This document shows, in pieces, positions 1 to 15,596 of a DNA stretch of 64,000 nucleotides (position 1 is the first letter of the stretch; every line of letters starts with the position of its first letter). The stretch spans positions 13,432,184-13,496,183 of the forward strand of contig NC_053128.1 in NCBI RefSeq assembly GCF_010015445.1. Reading direction: 5' to 3'. The position numbers were made by a program, and so were the translations under genes. The stretch comes from Perca fluviatilis (taxonomy: Eukaryota; Chordata; Actinopteri; Perciformes; Percidae). Under the pieces are notes generated by a model. It saw only the letters and a program-made list of their open reading frames with translations. It had not been told where the DNA came from and searched no databases.

Positions 1-962
1 AAAAAGTCATAGTATAGCGTGCTATAAATATATTTCATAATATACTATGCCAGTGAGTGCGCAATGTATGTCCTTTTCAAATGACGTCAAATCTAGAAGG
101 ACTAAGGTAAATATTTTACACAGAATACACACACCCACTACACACCTACACAATGATTAAATCCACGTAAAGTTTAGCACATTAATTATATAGCATATAT
201 ATTAAACTACTTTTGACAAATAAACATATTGAAAACAAGGAACACAATTGAATACCTCGAATAATGGCATTTAGGACTTTTTAATTTTTCAACTTTTAAT
301 ACTTTTTAAGACTCTGCGAACACACTGCTTTACATAAAAATATTGGCATAAATAATTTAAAATTAAGTTCATAAGTGCACCTTTGATTGCAATTTAATAG
401 AAGGCTCTGTAGATGCAAAAATAATCGATCATTGAAATTGATTAACAACCTAAAAAAAACAGATTGTGTTTCTAGCGGTCGTGTATTACTGATATTACTT
501 GCTACTAAAACCTGCATTGGGTTACTCACATCTTGCATCTGAATTATGTTGTATTGATACAGTGCTCCAAGGAATTATCATAAATTAAGACTGTTGTTGT
601 TGTGCTAGCTTACAATGTATAGTAAATGCAAGTAAATGTGTGTCGCTTATGTAACCGGTTATAACTCTAAGAAGTCTTAAAATACAGTAAATGTAAAGGC
701 TCTAATTAAAAATAATTGTAGGATTCCTGCATATACCCTGTACTAATTGGATCAGTATTTACTGAGATCCAAGGGAAAATACCATGATATGTATAACATA
801 ATGAAGACATTACAGTGGAAAAAAAGAACCACAATTTCTGGTCAATGTGCTGCTGTCAGCGAAGTTAAGGTTGAGACAGGAAAAGGAAGAAGTTGAAGGA
901 TAAGAGAAACAACTGAAACTGCTGAGAGATGAGAATAAACTGGAGGAGGACGTTTTTCTTAC
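1..962. other. hdhd2 intron, no further exon seen
   Basis: AT-rich intronic sequence. I looked on the minus strand for the expected terminal hdhd2 exon (lysine- and proline-rich tail of about 33 residues) and did not find it. No other gene or repeat is evident. Confidence 0.6.
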
Positions 963-4916
<3,954 letters not shown>

Positions 4917-5092
4917 GCTGGAGACCTGCAGAGGAGGAAACGGTGAACGTGACCCAAGGCTCGGCAAATGTTTTGCAGCTTGTAGAGATGCAGCGGCATG
5001 TGGGCATGATGACACAGGTGTCCTGCTTTGGACCCTAATTTCCTCTGACACTCTTAAAAACAGCGATGGACACTTAAAATACACAACTTAAT

Positions 5093-7405
5093 AGATTTTG
5101 CTACACCGTTTACAGAAATTCACTCATATGAAAAGAGTAATAATAATCCTCCCTTCCATTCGGTTGGTGTCATTTTACTTTCACTTACATTGAATGAACA
5201 TTAAACAGCCCAAAACCTGCAGCCACCAGGCACGCTGTTAGAATAGAGCTGCTTGGAGTGCAGCCTCCGATTAGGATTTTCTAAACTGCTAAATATGACC
5301 AAGGTCCGCTGTAAATGGAGCTTTAGTCAGTTTAAAAAAAGCTTGTTCTTTCATAATAATGTATTATTTTAGAGATTAGAGATTCATAATCATAATTCAC
5401 ATAGGTAATGGCAGAATTGATCAGATTACTGTGTTGTTCAAACCTACACCAAGACAAAATTAGAGAGGATTATTGACCGGTTTGTCCCCAGAACTGATGG
5501 CTTCCTGCCTACACCACAGATTTTGGGATTGCATTTTACTGGTATTTGACTGTGTGATCCCCTATTATTTAGACATGCTTGGGTTTCTGTCATGTAGTTA
5601 TCAATGTGATGGTACAATTAATGCTCTTAATGCCCCCCAAAAATACACACACACACACACACAATCTATTATTTGTGTTTAGTTCAACTAATAACAGGAA
5701 ACCGCGCTGATGAAAGTGCCGAGCTGAGAATAAGCTTATTTTTCTGCATGTGTGTGTGTGTGTGTGTGTGTGTGTAGTTGTTAAAGGGAAATCAGGGCTG
5801 TACAAGCTTCACAATTCTTAAACACTGACCTCTGTTGTGTCTGTAGTATTTAGTTTTTTACGTGACTTTATTGTACTTTACATGATTTTTGCATTTATTA
5901 ATAACCATAGTTAAGGGTTTATTCAGGTTGTTTCGTTAAATTGTGACCTGAGGAGGCAAACAGCAAGAACAATTGGAAAAGGGAACAGAAAAGATAAGGA
6001 TATTATTAACATGAAGCCTAATTCGTATGAGAGCGTCCCTGTAACATTCCAATAAAACTCCTGTAGAAAGAGAAAGGGTATACTATGTTCTCAATACTAT
6101 AGTTTACAGTGACCCCATGTTGTGTAAATGAACGTTCAAATACACAGAACCTGATATTAAGCTGGAGATCACAAAATCCTCAAAGATTTCCAATGGTGGA
6201 TTTTAAGGGAAACATAGGGGTGGGCGATAGGGAGAAAATCAAATATTTTGACCAAATACCTCGATATTGATACAGCAACAATATTGTAGTGTTGACTATT
6301 GGTGCTTTCACAAAATATTTACACAATGAGATTTTTGATAAATAATCATCAGTAATGTGGACATAATGACGTGGGTATATAAGTGGGTAAAGGCAAATAA
6401 TAGAACAGTTACAACAGTCTGGTAAGTTCAGAAAATTACATAATCTTTACTGTAATGCAGCCTGTAAAACCAGGAAAAGACAACACTTATGTCATATCAC
6501 GATATAACGATATCCAAAATCTAAGACGATATCTAGTCTCATATCACGATATCGATATAATATCGATATATTGCGCAGCTCTAGGGAAACGTGTATAAAA
6601 AGATACATTTATTTCTGTTTGATGTACTGGTGAAGCCATAAAAGTATGAAATCTTATGTTATAGGCCTTTTCACAACAAACACAACTGTCACAGCAGCAT
6701 GAGCACAGGTGTAACCAAAACAATAAGTAACCCAGTAAGCCATGCTGGTTACCCAGCATGCCTGGGATGCAGCCATTGCCACTGTCATTAACGACACCTG
6801 TGCTGTTCCTAGTATCACAAGTAGAAACGTCTGCTGTGAAAAATGAACATTTAGCCCAGTGTAAGCAATGTCGAGCTTCAGTGAAAAGTTGGAACACGCA
6901 GATATAGAAAACGTTTAAATGCTGTAAAGATAAAGGGTTGTTGTTGGTGGTTTTAAGGATTTTAAGATTAAAATGAAGGGTGCAAAGTATAAAGCCTCCG
7001 ATAGCATCACTAACCCTACAACATCATAATCACTTGTACAGTCCTTATTCATTGGTTCTTGTTGTTTTTTTGTCACCTGAACCGTTAATTGATATTTACT
7101 GGCCAAACACATCTCAAACTAATTACAGTGAGATGACTAATACTTGACAAACGCTACTACGTGTATAAATCAAACAACTGCAGGGCAGTGACGTTAGTCT
7201 GTAAACCTGTAGTTATCACTGTTGGAGCTGCATGAATGGTAAAAGCTAAAGTGGCGTCCATTTAGCTGGGAACTAAAACCTTTCATTTCCGCACACTGAG
7301 CGACTGTATTGCTGCTACAACATGTTGCGGTTTTAATTGCACAAACGGCACAATAAACTGAATCAAGTTTACACGTTTAGAAAGTTAGCACACTGCACAG
7401 CTAAC
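5093..7405. other. hdhd2 5' intron, mostly featureless
   Basis: AT-rich sequence between the hdhd2 start exon and its probable 5' UTR exon. It contains a short (CA)n at 5644-5663 and a (TG)n at 5748-5775 in opposite orientation, and a hAT-like element at 6215-6583. No further coding exon was seen. Confidence 0.6.
6215..6583. mobile_element. hAT-like non-autonomous transposon with 8-bp target duplication
   Basis: It begins TAGGGGTGGGCGATAG and ends TATTGCGCAGCTCTA, flanked by GGGAAACA (6207-6214) and GGGAAACG (6584-6591), an 8-bp duplication with one mismatch. The interior is rich in ATCGATAT motifs, as in widespread teleost hAT-derived elements. There is no transposase. It lies in an hdhd2 intron. 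Confidence 0.85.
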
Positions 7406-7517
7406 CTTCCGTAGCAGCAGCAGCAGATGCTTCTCTTGCTTCCTGTTGACGTTTTCTTCTTCGCTGGTGTAAAGGTAGGTTTTAGTCTTCAGGAGCTCAG
7501 TCCTCCCACCTGCAGCT
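7406..7517 (-). other. hdhd2: Probable hdhd2 5' UTR exon / promoter region
   Basis: The minus strand has a plausible donor (GGAAG|GTTAGC) at 7405 and a CAG-rich leader. A TAGCTGCAG acceptor-like site sits near 7518, so this could be an internal UTR exon or contain the transcription start. It is inferred only from the need for an upstream exon joined to the acceptor at 4926; no transcript evidence is available. Confidence 0.4.
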
Positions 7518-7657
7518 AGAAAAAGATAAAAATAAAACAAAACAAAATAGTTAAAGGTACACCGGAATTGACAGATAGTAAAAGCCGAATTATTTTTTCT
7601 TTTATGGAAACACTTTTTTTAATAACACACTTTGATACATTTATCTTCTCTTCTCTC

Positions 7658-7715
<58 letters not shown>

Positions 7716-9113
7716 ATCAGATAAGAGGGTTAACCTTAACCACTTAATCACTCATTAGAATAATAAAAAAAAACATATGTGTCCCATCCCACTAACAACC
7801 AACAGATGTATCGCATTAGTGGGTCTTTCAGGGCATTCAGATAGATTTAATATGAGAGGAGGTATTATCAAAATGATAAAAACCTTCTCTCTGCAGGATG
7901 CCAGACAACACTGATCAAATCCTCTTTCAACATAGGCTACCTCAAGTGAATAACACTGTTTCCCAATGTTGTTTTTTAGTTTTCAGTTTGGGTTTTGGCA
8001 CAAATATTTTGCAGCTCATAGACTGTAAAAAACAAAACAAAAAACATGACGTTGGAAAATTAATCTCACACTATAAATGTCTTTGTTCAGACAACTATCT
8101 AAATAAGTAAAAAAAATTGAATTCCCTTCTGATTAAAACACTATTGCTTTAATGTGATGCTTTGGATTTCATTTGTTTTATTTTCCTTTTACCAACCTCT
8201 TATTTGTTTGGTTTCTCTCTTTTGGTGCTTTCCTTGGTCCTTGCTGTTGTTGTGAACAAACCTGCAACTTTGCTGGTTACGGAAACTAAAACGGCCGTCA
8301 TAACAGGCACTTATCTTTGTCTCTTTTCACAATTGTGTGTTAGTAAATAACATTAAAATGCATTGAAAATTTTCATTAATTTTTAATTTCAATATCTATT
8401 TGGAATTTGAAGCAGCTATCTCTATTGTTCTGATGGACATACTTTTAGGGTGTAAAGTCTCAAACCATTAGTTTATTTTTTTTTTTTCCTTTAAATTGAA
8501 GATTTATTCCATCACAGCTATGTTAAAAAATAGAATGGATATCTAGTTTTCAAATGTTGAACTTGTCTTTTTGGAATTAAAACTCATTAAACTTAAACAA
8601 ATAAAAAATTGTACATCTTTAAGTCCCTTAAAAAGTAACCAGTCAAAACACATTCTAATGATTTATCAATCAGATACATACATACACCCTGACCTGTGAA
8701 ATGCACATATGTGTGATCGCTTACGGAGTTTACTGTGAACCCACAGCTAAACTCGGACTAATCACAGATCAAAATGGCTTTACAGTGCAAATCCCCCTGA
8801 TAAACATATGCTTCTAATTCCAGCAGATCCCCTTTCCCCACTCACATATTTAGAAGCAAAACTACAGTAATGGTAATAAAAATGTTTGTGGAGCTTAGCG
8901 GGGGGAGAAAATGGTGATAATTCACAACATATGGGGATTATTAATGTAGTGGAGCAGGGAAAGATGGACGAACATGGAGTCAAGAGAAATATGTTAATAT
9001 TTACACAAAGCAAAAATGGGAGCCATATTGCAGTATCGTATAAAAGTTAAATATATATAAAAATCGACATTTGTAAAAGAGAGACAATGCAAAGAATATT
9101 ATTGACTAATACA
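7518..9113. other. Intergenic sequence between hdhd2 and ier3ip1
   Basis: AT-rich, with an (ATT)n microsatellite at 7659-7713. Translated ORFs here are short and unlike any known family. Nothing else is supported. Confidence 0.6.
7659..7713. repeat. (ATT)n microsatellite
   Basis: About 18 uninterrupted ATT units directly visible upstream of hdhd2. Confidence 0.97.
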
Positions 9114-9119
9114 TTTATT
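9114..9119 (-). terminator. ier3ip1: Candidate ier3ip1 poly(A) signal
   Basis: AATAAA on the minus strand about 960 bases past the ier3ip1 stop codon, followed downstream by mixed sequence. It is one of the first canonical hexamers in this orientation that I noted; use is unproven. Confidence 0.35.
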
Positions 9120-10079
9120 TCAAGACAACAAACCATCCCAATACCATTACAGTGATGTTTGTGGCATTGAGAGGGTATTGATGTGTAAACGGTAAAAAGG
9201 TGCATTGTTTTGAGCCGTTTAGCAATATTGCTTAAAGTCTAGATTACACACATCTGACCCAATCCCAGGTGTGTATGGCTTACTGACCAGTTTAAAGTGA
9301 AGAATTTTAGCAATTTAGCTGTTTTGGTACAGAAGACATTGTTCATTATATTAAACTGCAGTTATGGAACTGGTTGATTACATTTTCCGTAAATGTCATT
9401 TCCCTACCCAATGGTCGCAATGTTGTTTTAGAGTATATCCTTGTACATTTCAGGACAAAATAATACACAATCACACTGAAGTCTAAAATACAAATTAACA
9501 GCCTTAAAAAAATAAAAAATAAACATTGTGTATTTTTTTACCTGGTTTAGGAAACTCCCAAATGTATATATAAAAAAGGTAGCTATACCCCTGGACAGAA
9601 GTGTAATAGCATGTAATAAATACTTCCATATTGTCCAGCCCTACTGCTGACAACACTTCTTTAACAAGTTTCTCATTTGTAACGCGATAATACTGACACA
9701 TATCATCAAATCCTTGTGTCTCAATGTGTGAAAATGAGGACAAAAACGCAAGCACAGCACAACGCTTTTGGATGATAACAGAATCACCATCAAGTGTAGT
9801 GTTACGCAGGTTAGGTTAGTGTTAGTCCTGGTGTTAAGTCCACACCAGCCATACTTTCAACCGAGTGACGGGTCAACTCTCCTTCTCTTTGGATGCGAGC
9901 AGCTGCATGGTGATTTTTAAGTTTCTCTCTTTCCATGCCAGACATCTCCCCCCTGCGGATGACTGGCAAAGGCAGAAGTCTCTGAATGACGGATATTACT
10001 GGGTGTGTTTGTGGTTTTTCCTTGGCACATGTCTAGTCCTCTGGCTTCATTTCACAGTGGCACTCGGGTGTCCCCGCTG

Positions 10080-10135
10080 TCAACCAAACAGTAACAACAG
10101 GACGATGCAGGCCGAATTCACTATTATCAAAGGCA
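10080..10135 (-). CDS. ier3ip1: ier3ip1 exon 3 with stop
   Basis: 56 bases after acceptor GTTTTCACAG. It encodes VPLIIVNSACIVLLLLFG followed by TGA (10082-10080), the conserved C-terminal hydrophobic tail. It is too short to appear as a free-standing ORF. Confidence 0.95.
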
Positions 10136-11795
10136 CTGTGAAAACAAAACCAACAAAAAGTTAGCAAACTACTCTACCTCTTAAGTATTAGGGCTGGCTA
10201 TCAAACGTTTGCAGCACTTTTTGAGTACTGGGTGAAATGTATCAAAAACTGTCAAGTACCGAAAGTTTGGTTAAGTTTACAAATTCTATGATTAGATACT
10301 TCCTGATTTTAAACAATAATTTAGCTGATTTTATACCGTTTCTATTTATGAAAGTTCTTAAAAACAAAATCAAAACACTGATTCATGTGAGAAGTGTGGT
10401 TTATTTTGTTAAATAGAAAAAGGTTTTAAAAGGTCCCATGGCATGAAAATTGCACTTTGAGGTTTTTTAACATTAATATGCGTTCCCCCAGCCTGCCTAT
10501 GACCCCCCAGTGGCTAGAAATGGTGACAGGTGTAAACCGAGCCCTGGGTATCCTGCTCTGCCTTTGAGAAAATGAAAGCTCAGATGGGCCGATCTGGAAT
10601 CTTCTCCTTATGAGGTCATAAGGAGCAAGGTTACCTCCCCTTTCTCTGCTTTGCCCGCCCAGAGAATTTGGCCCACCTATGAGAGAGAGACATGATGGCT
10701 TTCAAACGAGCAAAAGTGGCAGTTGGTCAAGGCCACACCACCACCCTCCACCTTGCCCCCCCCTCTCTCCTCCTCAATAGCTACAGACACAGAAATGGCA
10801 CATCCTAAGGAAAGCTCATTGTGGGACTGGCTCTAGTGGCTGTAATTCTGAACCAAATTAGGGGACCACTAAGGTCTATATAAAAGAGACTTCCGATACA
10901 GTATTAGGGGACCACTAAGGTCTATATAAAAGAGACTTCCGATACAGTATTAGGGGACCACTGAAGGTCTATATAAAAGCATCCAAAGAGCACCATGTCA
11001 TGGGACCTTTAAAGAAAACCTTGTTTACCCACTGTGAGGAATCAAAAAAGTATACCGTTATGGTATATGTACAAGGAAATCAGGCATTGATTGAAATCAG
11101 GACACCCAGTCCTACCAAATATGACATTCACTCAACATTTACTTGAATCGGTTTTATTTAGTTTTCTTCTAAGGGAAATGGGGAAACTTGTTTTCCAACC
11201 TCTCATGACAGTCCGGACCGAGCGAATGAGGGTGAGAATCTGGGCTTTGATTCCTGGATCATCCCCAAAACCTCCAACTCCGTGGTCAACACCCCAGCCG
11301 ACTGGAGAAAGATGAAGGAGGTGCAAGTAGAAAGGAGGAAAGGGGGCAAAATATAGTAAGGACAAAGCAAACAGGAGGAGGCAGCAATTGGTTAGAGGAG
11401 AAAAGAAAGCATGACAGCAAATGTACAGTATGTTATTTTAACAGCCAGTTTTCCCCTTCACATTTTTTACATAAATCATCTTACTCCACACATGGACATT
11501 TCTCTTTAATGAACAAACCTTAATGTTCTCCCTGGAAATCTCAACGTGTGTCAGTATAACGTTAGTAAGTTACACAGGCAGCTAATAGTGTACTTTAGTA
11601 ACGTTACACACCTAACGTTAGCTAGCTTCTTTTAGCATGGTACACACGGTTTATTTCAATTAAATGTATGCTGTACGTTGTCTAAAACATGGCAGAGTAC
11701 TTACACTTGCTTAGAAACCTTTCTTCATGCAACACAGCGATTGCATTAGTGCATAGAATGGCAGTCTGGATGAGAGAGTACAACGTAAACGCCAT
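10080..11795 (-). CDS. ier3ip1: ier3ip1, immediate early response 3-interacting protein 1
   Basis: Three exons (11705-11795, 11200-11301, 10080-10135) join in frame to 249 bases, that is 82 residues plus stop, the same length as human IER3IP1. The protein is a small ER membrane protein; in mammals it is linked to secretory trafficking and ER-stress survival, and its loss causes microcephaly with epilepsy and neonatal diabetes. Visible: an N-terminal hydrophobic segment (MAFTLYSLIQTAILCTNAIA), then VLHEERFL, a glycine-rich loop (GWGVDHGVGGFGDDPG), LIRSVRTVMR, and a C-terminal hydrophobic segment ending in VLLLLFG. The gene lies between hdhd2 and skor2 on the same strand, as in mammals. The start was chosen because MAFTLYSL is the conserved N-terminus, but an in-frame upstream ATG exists at 11903 (see the GAA-repeat entry). 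The exon 2 donor GTTGGA is weak. Confidence 0.96.
10187..10425. mobile_element. Possible hAT-like fragment
   Basis: Begins TAGGGCTGGCTATCAAACG, which resembles the left end of fish hAT-derived elements. No matching right end was found; a TTAA element sits just to its right. Tentative. Confidence 0.3.
10426..11012. mobile_element. TTAA-flanked non-autonomous DNA transposon with internal 46-bp tandem array
   Basis: The ends are inverted repeats (TTAAAAGGTCCCATGGCATG on the left, CATGTCATGGGACCTTTAA on the right) with TTAA flanks. The interior resembles a very common teleost element family known to me from other genomes. Bases 10858, 10904 and 10950 begin three copies of a 46-bp unit containing GGTCTATATAAAAG; the third diverges after about 30 bases. 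It lies in ier3ip1 intron 2. Confidence 0.85.
11200..11301 (-). CDS. ier3ip1: ier3ip1 exon 2
   Basis: 102 bases from acceptor TTTCTCCAG to donor AGAG|GTTGGA. It encodes the glycine-rich GWGVDHGVGGFGDDPGIK loop and LIRSVRTVMR. Confidence 0.95.
11705..11795 (-). CDS. ier3ip1: ier3ip1 exon 1 (coding part)
   Basis: 30 codons plus one base, donor T|GTAAGT. It encodes the first transmembrane segment and VLHEERFLSK. The 5' UTR continues upstream through the (TTC/GAA)n repeat. Confidence 0.95.
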
Positions 11796-11802
11796 GCTGG
11801 CA

Positions 11803-11833
<31 letters not shown>

Positions 11834-11885
11834 CTTCTTCTTCTTCTTCTTCTTCTTCGTCTTCGTCTTCGTCTTCTTCTTCTTC
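11803..11885. repeat. (TTC)n/(GAA)n repeat in the ier3ip1 5' UTR
   Basis: About 27 triplets of TTC on the plus strand, interrupted by three TTCG-type units. It ends 8 bases before the ier3ip1 ATG. On the transcript strand it reads GAA/GAC in the same frame as the ATG, with no stop, back to an ATG at 11903. Confidence 0.97.
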
Positions 11886-11953
11886 CAGCAGCACCACTCC
11901 CACAAAATGTAGATGCCGTAATCAGGCAGCGGAGGTCGTGCAACAGAAGTAAA

Positions 11954-11961
11954 TTACGTCA
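11954..11961 (-). promoter_or_regulatory. ier3ip1: CRE/ATF-like site upstream of ier3ip1
   Basis: TGACGTAA on the minus strand, about 160 bases upstream of the start codon, in the presumed ier3ip1 promoter. A second ACGTAAT follows closely. ATF/CREB use would fit an ER-related gene but is inference. Confidence 0.4.
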
Positions 11962-13030
11962 TTACGTTCATTTCAAAGTGGAGTCGTGGAAGCCACACAT
12001 CCACGGTGAAAGCGCATGAACTAAACAAGGGAGCTTTTATTTTGATGTATTTATTTAAAGAGTGTATTTTTGCGAGAATCAGGTCATATTTGGACATTAT
12101 ATGTCACATTTTCCATTCTAATTATCTTCCCTAAAAAAGTAAAAACAGGCTATTTTGAAAAATAAGATTATAAAAAAGGAAATAATGAATACATTTTAAA
12201 TTAAATTAAATTTAAATTCATTAAATGTTTTTTTGTTGTTTTGAACATCAACTAACAAAGCACTAAAAAAAAGATGATCTAAAGTTTTCACAATATTTTC
12301 ACATTATCTTACACTGTATACTGTCTCTCCTGTCCTGTTCCTTTATTTCGTTTGTATGTACTGTACATGTATGATTTTACCAATCTATGTATCTTATATC
12401 ATATGCATTTCTTTTCTGAAGTTGGTAAGGGTTCACCTTCTAATCCGACTTATTAGCATGAAGCTAAAAGGATTTCAACTCCATAAACAGCAAATAGGCC
12501 TAAACATAAAACCACATTCTGGTTATTGTATAGACTTTTAATTTACACATAAGTAGTAGAGAAACTACAAGAACATATGTAAATACATCTGCATTAACAG
12601 TTTATGATGATAACATTGCTCTCAGTAAATGACAACTTTATCCATTCATTCATTTCATTTTATAAACAAGATGAGTGAGTTCTCATTTTTATTCTCTCTG
12701 ACATACTCTGACTGCACCATCATCATCATCATCATGTTGCTTTCTTTTTCTTTAACATTATAATAAATAATATTTTCACAATCAGGGTCTTAGGCCCTGA
12801 TACTCAAATAAATAAACAAACAAACACATATAGATAGACTGACTGTGAGGTTCAGTATTCTCACTATGACAGTTTATACAGTCAGGCAAAAATAATTTAC
12901 AGGTAGATATACAACACTGACAAACTTCAGTCTTTTGCTCCTCGTTGCCTGGACACTCATTTGGTTGGCAAACAAGTAAAAAGAATTGGCCTTTAAATGT
13001 CGATTCCCCATCTGATCACACCCCACACAT
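11962..13030. other. Sequence between ier3ip1 and skor2, no gene seen
   Basis: AT-rich with a short (ATC)n at 12719-12735. No conserved ORF. A minus-strand AATAAA near 12690 could be a polyadenylation signal for a transcript from the exon-like segment at 13031-13229. Confidence 0.5.
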
Positions 13031-13229
13031 TTAGCCCATGATGGCAATATTACCTTCCCCTCTGACTGGAGGTAAAGCCTGTGGGTTGATGGTTAGAAAA
13101 TTTGGGCGAAGGGTTAACAATACTTTCAGGGTGCCTTTGAGCGAAGGATTCTCCAGATGTTCGATATAATTAACAGAAGAACACTGCTTCTTAACTATGT
13201 GACACAGGATGTTGTTGAGGTAACTCTTC
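13031..13229 (-). other. Exon-like open segment of unknown identity
   Basis: The minus strand shows an acceptor-like TTTATTCATACAG at 13230 followed by 66 codons ending in TAA. The translation is protein-like (for example SYLNNILCHIVKKQC and LRPNFLTINPQALPPVRGEG), but I recognise no family. No partner exons were found between here and skor2. It may be a terminal exon of an unknown gene, a pseudogene remnant, or chance. Confidence 0.2.
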
Positions 13230-14503
13230 CTGTATGAATAAAAGGTGAACAACGTATAATCAGTGCAGCAACATCTGCATTGAACATAATACTTAATTAT
13301 TTTTTTATTCACTCAGAAATCACTCCCAAATACTAAAACTATGAGTACAAACTGTTTGCTTAAAGCGTGAACCTTTTTGCGATACCACCCTCTATTAATA
13401 ATGGTCTCATTGCATCCAAAACACCAATACTACATTCATTTCCCCCCTTTATTTTGTTCTTCATCTGGCATATTCAAGTTCGGGTCATCTAACAGACTAG
13501 ACATGATGCATCTGACCTCATCAGTGATGATTGACCATGTTGATAATCAGTGGAAATAATGATTTCTTTTGGTCATTAAACACAACTGGACACGATGAGG
13601 AGAATCCCTTTAGGATCAAATGTTGCCAATACATAAAGCTTGGAATGTTTGTTTCTCGTTAGGGTCCCCATTTGGTGATACCACGGCAACATCAATAATA
13701 ACAACAACAGCAACAATCTTAGTGTGAAGTCCATCCTCATCCACAGTCTGGTGTATGTACAGTTGGGCCAGCAGCAGTCAGAGTCGTGGACAATAACAGC
13801 CATTCTTACTGTATCTATGACTCTTTCTTCTTGCTCTTCATCTTTAAAGAGCTCATAACATTTCAGAGTTTTTTTGTTTTTTTGTGACAAAGTCTCCAAC
13901 TGCCTTCCTGGTGGTCTTTAACAGCCCTAAAATTCACGAAAGACGAGAAAGGTTGTGGTTGCTTTGGTCCTGGTTGGGTAAAGCTTTGAGTCTGACTGCC
14001 AGTGCAGCAATGAGGAAAGAGCAGGAGTCATTCTGTTTCCCCTGATGTCGTCAGTTTGTGCCCATTTCAGTTCAGACCGTTTGGGAAATAAAGTGAACCC
14101 AGGGAAAAGGAGACAGGGATGAAACTTTTATCAGTGTGCCACCCCACAGACAAACTGGTCCAAATGTGTTTTTGTAAGACAGAGTTTAAGTGCAGGGCTA
14201 TTAACAGAGGTTGTAGTACAGAATCAGAAATAAAACACTGTCCAAGGAAAACATATTTATATACTATAGTGTCATATTTCTTTCTGTTTGTGTCTCTCTC
14301 CTCTCTCCTATATTTCTCTGTCGGTTTTCATGTTTGTTTTTTTTCCTTCTTGGTAAATTTACAGAAATCCAGGCAGCTTCTTCCTCTCACGTGGGATTTT
14401 CTTGACTCAGCCTGTGAAGACAATAATGAAATAAAATCCCAACATTAGCGTCATGTTTTTCAAAGACACTTATAGTCTGTTAAAATGGGGCCAGAGGCAG
14501 GTG

Positions 14504-15132
14504 TTAAAGGCTCTGACACACCAACCCGACGGCCGACTTTCAGCAGAAAAGTCGGACTGACTGCCTCCCTGAGTTGGTCAAAAAAATGCCTCGGAACACA
14601 GCGACGCGACGCCAACTTGATCGTATGTTCTGCGTGTGCGCGAGCCGTAATACGTCTCCATAACAGCAGGCGGCGCTAATCTGTATTGTCGCCCCAAAAA
14701 AAGAAAACCGTCAGTTGATTGAACGAACACGTCACATGGGTCTGGCTTCTTCCGAATTTCAAAGCCAGACCTTAATGGCCGCTCGTTCGGAATACGATCT
14801 CATATTGTACTAAAATAGTTCACCGAAACGTGTTTCTGAAAACATTTTAAGCGAGAAATAGGCCGTGCAGTTGCTGAATCTGTCTTCATTTCAGATCGAC
14901 AAAGGTCAGTTTAAAAGATTAGTCCCGCTCGTCCCGCTCGTCATTTCCGGGTTAGCACTCCACCAATCAGATTGGTCATTGAGTCCGACTGCCCACTTTC
15001 CGATTCAACAAGTCAAATTAGCCCAAATGAAGGCCGATGGCTCCGGCACGGAACATACCGAACCGACTCGAGTCACTGACCTCGCCAGACTGTCCGACGG
15101 ACGATAATCGGGTTGGTGTGTCAGCGCCTTAA
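14504..15132. mobile_element. TTAA-flanked non-autonomous transposon downstream of skor2
   Basis: Left end TTAAAGGCTCTGACACACCA and right end TTGGTGTGTCAGCGCCTTAA form inverted repeats, both with TTAA. It is more GC-rich than its surroundings and has no transposase ORF. It lies just beyond the predicted skor2 polyadenylation site. A piggyBac-type origin is inferred. Confidence 0.8.
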
Positions 15133-15284
15133 GGGTTAGTTAGTGTGCCACTGTGAAGTGAAATTGAACATTCTTTACACTGTAGCTATCAGATGGCTGA
15201 AGTTTACTGGACCAGGATGGCCTATTGTCAAGCAACTTAAACACTGAAAAGTAATTGAATTTCACTATTTGCCATTAATTTTAT

Positions 15285-15294
15285 TTTATTTATT
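15285..15294 (-). terminator. skor2: Candidate skor2 poly(A) signals
   Basis: Two overlapping AATAAA hexamers on the minus strand about 250 bases after the skor2 stop codon. Short-UTR use is plausible but unproven. Confidence 0.45.
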
Positions 15295-15539
15295 TTCATT
15301 TGCATGATTACAGCCTGGTCTGGCTGCAAACTCTCAAATCCAGGCTAAATGTGGTTTAGCTTCCAATAAACTATTAGAACCATTTCAAAGGCAATTCAAC
15401 TTTGCTGAACCTAATCGTGCTGCTTTGTGTTGTAAATAATTAAATGGTTATATCCTCATCTGACATCTACCATGTTGATATTGTTCTATTAATATGCTGC
15501 ATTATCAAATAATTGAAAAAAAAAAAAGTCACCTTATGT

Positions 15540-15596
15540 TTACTTGTTGAGATGGGAGCTGATCTTTTCTTTTCTGAGGATGTTTGCGTAGGGAAT
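15540..15596 (-). CDS. skor2: skor2 exon 8: C-terminus and stop
   Basis: 57 bases encoding IPYANILRKEKISSHLNK then TAA (15542-15540). The acceptor is TTTCTTTCAG. This short tail is diagnostic of SKOR2, since SKOR1 continues with a longer coiled coil. Confidence 0.93.
   Translation of the reverse strand: MPYANILRKEKISSHLNK

Noticed and set aside
11711..11943. Poly-Lys and poly-Arg frames over the ier3ip1 GAA repeat
   Set aside because: They are the other two frames of the same triplet repeat and do not join to ier3ip1 or any splice site.
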